Source: Leuconostoc carnosum (lineage in GTDB: Bacteria > Bacillota > Bacilli > Lactobacillales > Lactobacillaceae). Taken from it: a stretch of 64,000 bases of DNA. A program made the translations under genes and the position numbers. The notes below the pieces were generated by a model that saw nothing but the letters and a program-made list of their open reading frames with translations, did no database searches and had not been told where the DNA came from. Shown piece after piece: positions 1-7,379 of this stretch. How positions within the stretch are numbered: position 1 is the stretch's first letter; each line of letters starts with the position of its first letter. The stretch lies in assembly GCF_014207505.1 (NCBI RefSeq), contig NZ_JACHGL010000002.1, positions 244,608 through 308,607 on the forward strand, given 5' to 3'.

Positions 1-65
1 GAAACCGTACTTTTTGCAACACCAGCTAATGTTGCGATGTCATTAATTGTGATTTTTTTATGCAT
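1..65 (-). CDS. scrR: LacI-family sucrose operon repressor ScrR, N-terminal end only
   Basis: The reverse strand from the ATG at 65-63 reads MHKKITINDIATLAGVAKSTVS and leaves the window. NDIATLAGVAKSTVS is the typical N-terminal DNA-binding helix-turn-helix of LacI/GalR repressors. It is divergent from the sucrose PTS gene, and a palindrome of LacI-operator type lies between them, so ScrR is the likely identity. Only 21 codons are visible, so effector specificity cannot be read. No clear Shine-Dalgarno (SD) site precedes this ATG. Confidence 0.75.
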   Translation of the reverse strand, partial: MHKKITINDIATLAGVAKSTV

Positions 66-135
66 AATTTAATAATATCAGAAAAAGTGTATATTGAGGT
101 CACAAATTCACGACAAATAAAATTAAAATAAAGGC

Positions 136-164
136 TTGCAAAATATTATGTAAGCGGTTACAAT
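136..164 (+). promoter_or_regulatory. scrA promoter overlapped by a CcpA cre site
   Basis: TTGCAA (136-141), a 17-nt spacer and TACAAT (159-164) form a sigma-A type promoter. The sequence TGTAAGCGGTTACA at 149-162 fits the cre consensus and covers the spacer and -10 box. Binding of CcpA there would block transcription, which suggests catabolite repression of the sucrose genes. Confidence 0.75.
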
Positions 165-179
165 ATAAAGTGTAATAAA

Positions 180-189
180 GAACCGGTTC
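180..189 (+). promoter_or_regulatory. probable ScrR operator
   Basis: GAACCGGTTC is a perfect 10-bp palindrome with a central CG, placed about 10 nt downstream of the expected transcription start. This is the typical shape and position of a LacI/ScrR operator. Assignment to ScrR is inferred from the adjacent divergent repressor gene. Confidence 0.55.
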
Positions 190-254
190 CAAAGTGCACT
201 ATCATACGTTGTTATATAAGGCATGTTTTGTTGACATGTATAGAGGAAAGAAAA

Positions 255-2219
255 ATGAACCATAAAGAAGTCGCAAAGCGCGTGGCTAAAGCGTTACAAA
301 AAGACAATATTGTCGCAGCAGCTCACTGCGCAACTAGATTACGGTTGGTAGTTAAAGATATTAAAAAGATCGATCAAACAGCATTAGATAATGATCCTGA
401 TCTTAAAGGTACTTTTAATGCCAATGGACAATATCAAATTATCGTTGGACCTGGGGATGTTAATCATGTCTATGATGAATTTGTGAAATTAACTGGTGTG
501 AAACAAGCATCCACTGATGACTTGAAAAACATTGCTGCAAAATCTGGTAAGAAAAACCCATTAATGGATTTAATCAAAGTATTATCAGACATTTTCGTAC
601 CATTAATACCGGCCTTGGTTGCTGGTGGTTTGTTAATGGCCTTGAACAACATTTTGACTGGACAAGGGATGTTTGGTCCTAAGTCATTGGTCGAAATGTT
701 TCCACAAATAACAGGGTTATCGGAAATGGTTAATTTAATGGCTAGTGCGCCATTTGCCTTTCTGCCCATTCTGATTGGTATTACAGCTACACGTCGTTTT
801 GGTGGCAGTGAAATCCTTGGTGCAGCTGCTGGTATGATGCTGGTTATGCCAAGTTTGATTAATGGTTATAACGTTTCTGAGGCAGTAGCCACTGGAAAAA
901 TGCCGACTTGGGATTTGTTTGGTTTATCAGTTGCTCAAGCAGGTTATCAAGGGCAAGTGCTACCAATCATCGGAGTTGCTTTTATCTTAGCTACTCTGGA
1001 GAAGTTCTTTCATAAGCACCTTAAAGGTGCTATTGACTTCACATTTACACCAATGCTATCAATGTTGATTACTGGCTTTGTGACTTTCATCGTCGTTGGT
1101 CCATTACTACGTATTGTATCAAACGGTATTACTGATGGATTAGTTTGGTTAGTCACAACATTTGGCTTTGTCGGTTATGCGGTATTTGGTTCATTTTATT
1201 CAGCTATTGTTATTACTGGATTGCATCAAAGTTTCCCAGCTATTGAAACCCAACTATTAGCCAATATTGCAAAAACAGGTGGTGATTTCATTCTCCCAAT
1301 TGCCGCAGCTGCCAACGTTGCGCAAGGTGCTGCTACATTTGCAATTTACTTCTTGGCTAAAGGCAATGTGAAGTTACGTGCCTTATCATCATCAGCTGGT
1401 GCTTCAGCAATGTTAGGAATTACTGAACCTGCGTTGTTTGGTGTTAACTTGAAATACAAGTTCCCATTCTTCATTGCATTGGGATCATCTGGTATTGCAA
1501 GTTTGGTGATGGGATTATTCCAAATCATGTCATCATCACTTGGACCGGCTGGTCTGATTGGATTTATTGCTATTCCCGCCAATAAGTGGGTGGGATTCTT
1601 CATCGCAATTGCGATTAGTTTCATATTAGCTTTCACACTGACTTTGGCTTATGGCCGTTCACACATGCCAGAAATGGATCAACCACAAAATAATGATGAT
1701 ACAATAGTTGATCAACATGATGACGGTTTCGAGGTGGCTGCACCGATTGCTGGTCAATTGGTAGATATTGCCTCTGTTAATGATCCAGTATTTTCAAGTG
1801 GTATGATGGGACAGGGTGTAGCTATTGAACCAACTGATAATCGGGTGCTTGCACCGGCTGATGGTGAAGTTACAGTTGCTTATGCGACAAACCATGCTTA
1901 TGGTTTGAAAACAACAGATGATGTAGAAGTACTTATCCATATTGGGATTGATACAGTTAACCTTGATGGTAAAGGATTCGAGAGTCAAGTGACACAAGGT
2001 CAACAGGTTAAAAAAGGCGATGTTTTGGGAACGTTTGATAAACAAATCATTGTCGACGCTGGATACCCAGTGACAACAATGGTGATTGTCACTAATACAA
2101 AAGAATTTGCAGATGTTGCATTAGATGAATCATATGGCACAGAAGTGGTACCTGGTAATGCGATTTTGACAGCTGTACCAAAAGTTGTTAATGAAAACGT
2201 CAATATGGCAAAGGCGTAA
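255..2219 (+). CDS. scrA: sucrose-specific PTS transporter EIIBCA
   Basis: This protein imports sucrose across the membrane and phosphorylates it to sucrose-6-phosphate using phosphate from HPr. It has 654 residues. EIIB comes first (about 1-85, phosphorylated Cys in AAHCATRL at residue 25). The membrane EIIC domain follows (about 105-460). A CRR-type EIIA domain is at the C-terminus, with the active His in VLIHIGIDT near residue 562. I chose ATG 255 because an AGAGGAAAG SD site lies just before it; an in-frame TTG at 228 has none. scrB follows after 9 nt, so the two form an operon. The substrate is inferred from scrB and the ScrR-like neighbour. Confidence 0.93.
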   Translation: MNHKEVAKRVAKALQKDNIVAAAHCATRLRLVVKDIKKIDQTALDNDPDLKGTFNANGQYQIIVGPGDVNHVYDEFVKLTGVKQASTDDLKNIAAKSGKKNPLMDLIKVLSDIFVPLIPALVAGGLLMALNNILTGQGMFGPKSLVEMFPQITGLSEMVNLMASAPFAFLPILIGITATRRFGGSEILGAAAGMMLVMPSLINGYNVSEAVATGKMPTWDLFGLSVAQAGYQGQVLPIIGVAFILATLEKFFHKHLKGAIDFTFTPMLSMLITGFVTFIVVGPLLRIVSNGITDGLVWLVTTFGFVGYAVFGSFYSAIVITGLHQSFPAIETQLLANIAKTGGDFILPIAAAANVAQGAATFAIYFLAKGNVKLRALSSSAGASAMLGITEPALFGVNLKYKFPFFIALGSSGIASLVMGLFQIMSSSLGPAGLIGFIAIPANKWVGFFIAIAISFILAFTLTLAYGRSHMPEMDQPQNNDDTIVDQHDDGFEVAAPIAGQLVDIASVNDPVFSSGMMGQGVAIEPTDNRVLAPADGEVTVAYATNHAYGLKTTDDVEVLIHIGIDTVNLDGKGFESQVTQGQQVKKGDVLGTFDKQIIVDAGYPVTTMVIVTNTKEFADVALDESYGTEVVPGNAILTAVPKVVNENVNMAKA

Positions 2220-2228
2220 GGAGATTGA

Positions 2229-3494
2229 ATGTTAGTAACAAATGACGAAACTGCTTTTGAGCAGTTTCATTTATATCCAACAAATGGTTTGTTGAATGAC
2301 CCTAATGGTTTGGTATTCTTTAAAGGTCAATATCATGTATTTTATCAGTGGAACCCATATGCTTGTGACCATAAATATAAAGAGTGGGGACACTTTGTTT
2401 CAGATGATTTAAAAACATGGCAGCGGGTGGCATCCGCGCTAAAACCATCACTTGAAAACTTGGATAGTGCTGGTATTTATTCTGGTGCAGCCTTTATTCA
2501 TGAGGATCGTTTATATCTTTTTTATACGGGTAATGTCCGTGATGAAGCAGGGCACAGTGTGAAGTCCTCGCAAATGTGGGCTGTCAGTGATGATGGGATT
2601 CACTTTGAAAAGCTAGGTGAATTATTCCCACATCCAGAAGGTTTCACGAAAGATGTTCGTGATCCCATGGTTTGGCAAGGCAAGAATGGTCATTATTTTT
2701 TAATCCTTGGTGCGCAACATGATAATAAGATTGGTGATATTATTATTTATGAATCAACCGATTTCAAAACATGGCAATACAAAGGGTCGCTAATTGAAGA
2801 TCAATTATTAGATGTACGTGGTTATATGCTGGAATGTCCAGGATTTGTCGACGTTGATGGGAGACAAGTTTTAATGTTTTCACCCCAAGGGCTAACTCCT
2901 GATCTAAAAAATCATCGTTTTGAAAATATTCATAATACGGGTTACGTCATTGGTCGTTTTGATGAAAAAACAGCACGATTTCATGTAGAGACAGAATTTA
3001 AGGAAGTTGACCAAGGGTTTGAATTTTACGCGCCACAAACAATGAGTTTACTCAATGGTCGCCGTATTATGTGGGGATGGGCTGGGATGATGACGCCAGA
3101 ACGTGAAAGTGCTGTACCCACCATTAAAAGTAACTCATGGGTACATGTTCTAACGGTACCGCGTGAATTACATGTCAACGACCATAATCAACTCACACAG
3201 CAACCTATTTCAGAGATTTTAGATCCTGAAGAGGTAGATAACGTCGAGAATATTAGTGTTGGACAATACCGGCTAAATATTACCGATGATTGGCAGTTAC
3301 AGCTGGGCCAAAATGTTACGATTACCCGACAATCAGATACTTTGAAGTTAAAAAGGCGTCAATGGGAATCTGATGTGGTAGAGAGTCGTCAATTTACAGG
3401 TGATTTGGATAATTTGTTGTTAATTGTTGATGTGGATATTATTGAAATTTATACTAGTGATGGACTTAATGTCCTGACCAGTCGCTGGTTTTAG
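2229..3494 (+). CDS. scrB: sucrose-6-phosphate hydrolase (GH32)
   Basis: The enzyme cleaves sucrose-6-phosphate made by ScrA into glucose-6-phosphate and fructose in the cytoplasm. The GH32 nucleophile motif NDPNG lies near the N-terminus (after YPTNGLL), RDPMVW gives the transition-state stabiliser and MLECPG carries the acid/base Glu. A beta-propeller is followed by a beta-sandwich ending in EIYTSDGLNVLTSRWF, which is the normal family end. At 421 residues it is somewhat shorter than most ScrB proteins (about 450-490), mainly in the C-terminal sandwich. It is co-transcribed with scrA, with GGAG before the start. Confidence 0.93.
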   Translation: MLVTNDETAFEQFHLYPTNGLLNDPNGLVFFKGQYHVFYQWNPYACDHKYKEWGHFVSDDLKTWQRVASALKPSLENLDSAGIYSGAAFIHEDRLYLFYTGNVRDEAGHSVKSSQMWAVSDDGIHFEKLGELFPHPEGFTKDVRDPMVWQGKNGHYFLILGAQHDNKIGDIIIYESTDFKTWQYKGSLIEDQLLDVRGYMLECPGFVDVDGRQVLMFSPQGLTPDLKNHRFENIHNTGYVIGRFDEKTARFHVETEFKEVDQGFEFYAPQTMSLLNGRRIMWGWAGMMTPERESAVPTIKSNSWVHVLTVPRELHVNDHNQLTQQPISEILDPEEVDNVENISVGQYRLNITDDWQLQLGQNVTITRQSDTLKLKRRQWESDVVESRQFTGDLDNLLLIVDVDIIEIYTSDGLNVLTSRWF

Positions 3495-3501
3495 CAAAAA
3501 A

Positions 3502-3654
3502 TTGAAAGAGATATATAAAAGAGAGAAAAAATTAAAGCAGGTGGAAGAAAGTTTTGCTGAACAAATGAGTGATTACTTAAACGTACCAGATTTAGATGAG
3601 TATATTGTCCTTGTTGCCAACGGTGACAATACTGGGCTGCTTCTACCTAGCTAA
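3502..3654 (+). CDS. small ORF of unknown function, possibly a remnant
   Basis: An open frame from TTG 3502 encodes about 50 residues rich in Lys and Glu (KKLKEIYKREKKLKQVEE), followed by an acidic segment ending in NGDNTGLLLPS. Later starts are possible at GTG 3541 or ATG 3565. It follows scrB by 7 nt in the same direction and is not recognised as any family. Charge pattern and intact frame suggest a real or recently lost coding sequence, but no good SD is visible. It may be the tail of a degraded gene. Confidence 0.25.
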   Translation: MKEIYKREKKLKQVEESFAEQMSDYLNVPDLDEYIVLVANGDNTGLLLPS

Positions 3655-3693
3655 GACGCTTGTTAAATAAGCAGTATTAAAGAAAGTATGAAT

Positions 3694-3742
3694 AAAAAGG
3701 ATAACGCTTTCAGCAACTTTGTTGAAAACGTTATCCTTTTTT
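3694..3742. terminator. bidirectional intrinsic terminator
   Basis: A long hairpin with arms AAAAAGGATAACG and CGTTATCCTTTTTT is flanked by A and T tracts. It can end the scr operon on the plus strand and the RNase H-like gene on the minus strand. Confidence 0.85.
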
Positions 3743-3744
3743 CA

Positions 3745-4134
3745 TTAAGACAATTTATGCTGTTGTAATGCCTGTAGAGCTAGATGATGTGCACCTAAAT
3801 TTTCTTTTTCAGGCAGCCATTGATTTAAGACTAACGGATATGGTGATAATAACTTGATAATATTGTCTACAAATGGTTGATAATGTTTAGCATATTGTTT
3901 ATCAATGGCATCAATCAATATCTGAGAGTCACTATAAATTTTTAAAATATCGATTTTTTTTGGTAATTGCTGTAGTGCCCAAATCAGAGCACAGAACTCA
4001 GCTTCATGATTGTCTTGAGTAATAGGAAGGGCAGCTTTTTGTTGTGACTGTATTTTATCGATGATAATCACAGTACCGGCAGCTGTTTGACCAGTATGTA
4101 TATCACGTGCGGCATCAACATAGAGTGTAATCAT
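3745..4134 (-). CDS. RNase HI-like protein
   Basis: This 129-residue protein has the RNase H fold. TLYVDAA carries the first catalytic Asp, HEAEF the Glu and YSDS the second Asp. The family's last catalytic Asp, normally in a NxxAD-LA context, is replaced here in NLGAHHLA by His. It may cut RNA-DNA hybrids with changed efficiency or be a non-canonical member (YpdQ/YpeP type). ATG 4134 is preferred because AAGGAG sits 8 nt upstream; the in-frame TTG at 4137 is closer to the SD. It is transcribed alone. Confidence 0.7.
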   Translation of the reverse strand: MITLYVDAARDIHTGQTAAGTVIIIDKIQSQQKAALPITQDNHEAEFCALIWALQQLPKKIDILKIYSDSQILIDAIDKQYAKHYQPFVDNIIKLLSPYPLVLNQWLPEKENLGAHHLALQALQQHKLS

Positions 4135-4350
4135 CAAGTTAGCTCCTTTATTCTACAATAATATATTAACATCATAATTTAATTCATTCTAGCCAAAGAT
4201 TATTTGACATAATGAGGGTTGCTTAAAATTGTTCTTAAAACGTAATTGAAATCCATGGTAAAATAAAGAAGAACAATTTGAAAAGCATAATCAGTTATAT
4301 TTTTATACAGTAAACAAGTTATGTTAATAAAGTAGGGGTAATAGAAAAGT

Positions 4351-4752
4351 ATGATACCAAAGCGCGGATTTTTCCAACCAGTAGATTCAACAGGGCAAAT
4401 TGGATGGCTGTGGTGGCTTATTTTTTTGATGGCTGGCATTATCTTTTGGAGTGAAATAGGCTTTAAAATTCAAATTATACCGATTGCTTATATTGTAGTG
4501 ATGTTAGTTTTGGCGATCGTAATTATTTTACGTCGACGGATATATGTTGCAGGAGCACAACTTTTCCTGGGGCGGGTTTTTGGTGCAGAATATGAAAAAA
4601 TATCATTACTTCAAATTGATAATTGGCAATTAAATGGACATACTTTATCATTTACACGTGCTGGAAGATTACGTAAATATTGGTTAAGCGCCAATATTGC
4701 ACAACAAATTAAGGAATATATGAATACGCATGGCGGAAAAAATAACAATTAA
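4351..4752 (+). CDS. EbsA-like membrane protein
   Basis: This 133-residue protein starts with MIPKRGFFQPVDSTGQ and has two transmembrane segments (about 20-37 and 43-60). A soluble PH-like tail with YWLSANIAQQI follows. It resembles the EbsA family of lactic acid bacteria, named from a gene near enterococcal aggregation-substance loci, whose biochemical role is unclear. Its end overlaps rluD by 23 nt, so the two are translated from one mRNA. Function cannot be given beyond membrane location. Confidence 0.6.
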   Translation: MIPKRGFFQPVDSTGQIGWLWWLIFLMAGIIFWSEIGFKIQIIPIAYIVVMLVLAIVIILRRRIYVAGAQLFLGRVFGAEYEKISLLQIDNWQLNGHTLSFTRAGRLRKYWLSANIAQQIKEYMNTHGGKNNN

Positions 4753-5644
4753 TATCAAAGAACAACAAGGACGTCTGGATGCTATTTTAGCAAAGGAGGA
4801 TATTCCTTACTCACGTACAGTTTTAGCAGATTGGATACAAGATGGCACCGTTTTAGTGAATCAGAAAAAGGTGAAACGGTCTTATAAGGTCGTATCTGGA
4901 GATACTGTGACACTGACACCGCCTGAAGTACAAAATACGGCAATTGTTGCAGAAGACATACCACTAAGTATTGTCTATGAAGATAATGATCTGATAGTGG
5001 TTAACAAACCGCAAGGCATGGTGGTACATCCTGCTGCTGGACATACTTCTGGGACATTAGTGAACGCATTGTTGTATCATGCACCATTGTCAACTATTAA
5101 TGGTGAATTTCGTCCTGGTATTGTTCATCGTATTGATCGAGATACGAGTGGATTACTTATGGTAGCTAAAAATGATGAAGCACATCAAGCCTTATCAGCT
5201 CAACTTAAAGATCATAAAAACCAACGTATCTATTATGCGTTAGTGCGCGGCGAATTTACAGAAGAATCTGGTACGATTAATGCGCCTATTGCAAGGCACA
5301 AAGTAGATCGTAAGAAACAAGCAGTACAATCAGGCGGTCGTGAGGCAATCACGCACTTTGAAGTATTAAAACGCTATGTTGGTTATACTTTATTAAAGGT
5401 GCAACTTGAGACCGGTAGGACGCATCAAATTCGTGTACACATGACCTATATTGGACACCCTGTAGTTGGGGATCCGGTCTACGGTTCTGCACAAAAACTG
5501 CCTGGTGTGAATTTAGAAGGGCAGTTATTACATGCGAAAACAATAAGCTTGATACAGCCAAAAACGCATGAAGAACTAACATTTAATAGTCCTTTGCCGG
5601 CCTATTTTGAGGCAGCATTAGACACATTGACACCGATTATCTAA
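4730..5644 (+). CDS. rluD: RluD-type 23S rRNA pseudouridine synthase
   Basis: The enzyme converts uridines of large-subunit rRNA to pseudouridine. An S4 RNA-binding domain (about 1-75) precedes the RluA-family catalytic domain with HRIDRDTSGLL, whose catalytic Asp is about residue 136. It is 304 residues long, the usual length. The downstream neighbour is pyrR, the same order as in many Lactobacillales. It overlaps the EbsA-like gene. The exact rRNA target is inferred from family only. Confidence 0.88.
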   Translation: MAEKITINIKEQQGRLDAILAKEDIPYSRTVLADWIQDGTVLVNQKKVKRSYKVVSGDTVTLTPPEVQNTAIVAEDIPLSIVYEDNDLIVVNKPQGMVVHPAAGHTSGTLVNALLYHAPLSTINGEFRPGIVHRIDRDTSGLLMVAKNDEAHQALSAQLKDHKNQRIYYALVRGEFTEESGTINAPIARHKVDRKKQAVQSGGREAITHFEVLKRYVGYTLLKVQLETGRTHQIRVHMTYIGHPVVGDPVYGSAQKLPGVNLEGQLLHAKTISLIQPKTHEELTFNSPLPAYFEAALDTLTPII

Positions 5645-5647
5645 AAT

Positions 5648-5691
5648 GAAAGGAATGTGTGGCAACAATTGATTAGGTCTGCCATATACAG
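5648..5691 (+). promoter_or_regulatory. SD separated from the pyrR start by a hairpin
   Basis: GAAAGG (5648-5653) is the only good SD before pyrR but lies about 38 nt from ATG 5692. Between them TGTGTGGCA (5656-5664) pairs with TGCCATATA (5680-5688), nine pairs including two G-U. Folded, the SD would be 5 nt from ATG 5692 or 11 nt from ATG 5698. The carA-like gene shows the same layout. Confidence 0.45.
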
Positions 5692-6225
5692 ATGATTATG
5701 ACTAATAAAGAGGTACTTGATAATGCATCGTTGCAACGAGCACTGACACGTATTACTTATGAAATAATTGAACGCAATAAGGGTGGTCAAGATTTGGTTC
5801 TTGTGGGTATTAAAACACGAGGTGAATTTTTAGCACACCGTGTGGCCGATCGTTTAGAGCAATTGGAAGACGTTAATATCCCTGTCATGGCGATTGATGT
5901 GACAAATTACCGTGACGATGTCTTGAATCGTGATGATAATTTGGGTTTAAATGATGAAGAGAAAACTAACATTGCCAATAAAAATATTGTGTTGATAGAT
6001 GATGTGCTATTTACCGGGCGCACGATTCGTGCAGCACTGGACGCATTAATTCATATCGGACGTCCCAGTACAATTGCTTTGGCTGTATTAGTAGATAGAG
6101 GGCATCGCGAGTTGCCAATTCGTGCCGATTTTGTAGGTAAAAATATTCCTACGGCACAAAATGAAAAAATAAAAGTACTTGTACAAGAAATCGACGGACG
6201 TGATGCTGTTGAAATTGTACATTGA
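5692..6225 (+). CDS. pyrR: bifunctional pyr operon regulator / uracil phosphoribosyltransferase
   Basis: PyrR senses UMP and PRPP, binds pyr mRNA leaders to control attenuation, and has weak uracil phosphoribosyltransferase activity. The PRPP loop is [16 protein letters not shown]. It has 177 residues, normal for PyrR. ATG 5692 or ATG 5698 may be the start. No canonical PyrR-binding leader is recognised before it. It is followed by the catalytically degenerate carA- and carB-like genes rather than the usual pyrB/pyrC, which raises the question of what this PyrR controls here. Confidence 0.9.
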   Translation: MIMTNKEVLDNASLQRALTRITYEIIERNKGGQDLVLVGIKTRGEFLAHRVADRLEQLEDVNIPVMAIDVTNYRDDVLNRDDNLGLNDEEKTNIANKNIVLIDDVLFTGRTIRAALDALIHIGRPSTIALAVLVDRGHRELPIRADFVGKNIPTAQNEKIKVLVQEIDGRDAVEIVH

Positions 6226-6227
6226 AT

Positions 6228-6290
6228 TAGGAGAACAAAACGGTTTGCTGCTTAACTAGTAATTTACTAGGAACAGTCCGTTTAGAAATT
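6228..6290 (+). promoter_or_regulatory. SD - long hairpin - start leader of the carA-like gene
   Basis: TTAGGAGAAC at 6227-6236 is a strong SD about 57 nt from ATG 6291. The spacer folds: AAACGG (6238-6243) with CCGTTT (6278-6283), and inside it CTAGTA (6256-6261) with TACTAG (6265-6270). With the hairpin looped out the effective SD to ATG distance is about 11 nt. A TTG-CTG-CTT-AAC-TAG mini-ORF at 6245 is an alternative use of this SD. Confidence 0.45.
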
Positions 6291-7379
6291 ATGATGCAAC
6301 GCCATTTAATATTAGAAGACGGTACGACATTCCAAGGCATGAGCTTTGGATCACCGGCAACGACTTTTGGGGAAATTATTTTTCATACAGCCATGACAGG
6401 CTATCAAGAAATCATTACCGATCCAATTTACGATGGGCAAATGATTGTTTTTGCGACACCTATTGTTGGTGCGGCTGGTATTCATGCGGAAGCATATGAG
6501 TCTGTTAAACCTACAATTCGTGGCATGATAGTTAATGATTTAGCAGAGGTTTCTGTCAATCGTCAACGCCGTATGAATCTAGATCGTTTTTTAAAGCAAC
6601 ATAATATACCTGGTCTGTATCAAGTTGATACGCGGCAATTAATTCGACATCTACGTGAAACAGGACCACAGAAAGCTACGATTGTTGATTATGCTGATGA
6701 GCATGCAGTTGATCAATTGGTTGCAACTGTTTTGACTAATAAACAGGTGCAGAATATGGCAACACCTAAACCTTATGCTAATCCAGCGCGTGGTCGACAT
6801 ATTGTTGTGATTGATTTTGGATTAAAACATGGTATTTTAAGAATGTTAGGTGATTATGATGCTAATGTTTCTGTTTTACCGTACACAACTAGTGTTGACG
6901 AGGTGTTGACACTAGATCCAGATGGCATTATTTTATCTACTGGACCTGGTGATCCTCGAGCATTACCAGAAAGTGTTTTGACACTCATTAGGGTACTCCA
7001 GTCAAAAGTACCGATGCTTGGCATTGGTCTTGGACACGAATTATTTGCACTAGCAAATGGTGCAGAACTCATGCCATTGCCATCAGAACATCATGGTATG
7101 AATCACCCAATCCAAGAAATTATTTCACGTCAGATTTTTTATGCGATGCAAGGGCAAGGCTATGCCGTTGATGAGAAAACAATCGATCGTAAGAAACTAT
7201 TTGTTACTTACCGTGACCTAGTGGACGGTGCGGTACAAGGATTGCGTCATCGTGATTTCCCAGCATTTAGTGTACAATTTTTCCCAGATGCAGCCCCAGG
7301 ACCACTAGAAGCAACAACAGTATTTGCAGACTTTTTTGAAACGGTAGAAGATTATGTCGAACACTATAACCAACAATAA
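6291..7379 (+). CDS. CarA-like protein with a dead glutaminase site
   Basis: The protein has full CarA length (362 aa), with an N-terminal CPSase small-subunit domain (GYQEIITDP, VDTRQLIRHLR) and a class I glutamine amidotransferase domain. The glutaminase residues are gone. The nucleophile Cys of GICLGHQ is Gly246 in GIGLGHE. The catalytic His and Glu of the GHPEA motif become Phe331 and Asp333 in QFFPDAAPGP. The active-site QNHG is QGQG. It cannot hydrolyse glutamine by the known mechanism. It overlaps the equally degenerate carB-like gene by 26 nt. It could be an ammonia-dependent or purely structural or regulatory subunit. I omit the carA symbol for this reason. Confidence 0.85.
   Translation: MMQRHLILEDGTTFQGMSFGSPATTFGEIIFHTAMTGYQEIITDPIYDGQMIVFATPIVGAAGIHAEAYESVKPTIRGMIVNDLAEVSVNRQRRMNLDRFLKQHNIPGLYQVDTRQLIRHLRETGPQKATIVDYADEHAVDQLVATVLTNKQVQNMATPKPYANPARGRHIVVIDFGLKHGILRMLGDYDANVSVLPYTTSVDEVLTLDPDGIILSTGPGDPRALPESVLTLIRVLQSKVPMLGIGLGHELFALANGAELMPLPSEHHGMNHPIQEIISRQIFYAMQGQGYAVDEKTIDRKKLFVTYRDLVDGAVQGLRHRDFPAFSVQFFPDAAPGPLEATTVFADFFETVEDYVEHYNQQ

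Noticed and set aside
5641..5700. Classical PyrR-binding attenuator before pyrR
   Set aside because: The conserved PyrR-binding loop sequence and a T-run terminator are absent; the stem seen is better explained as SD-start bridging.
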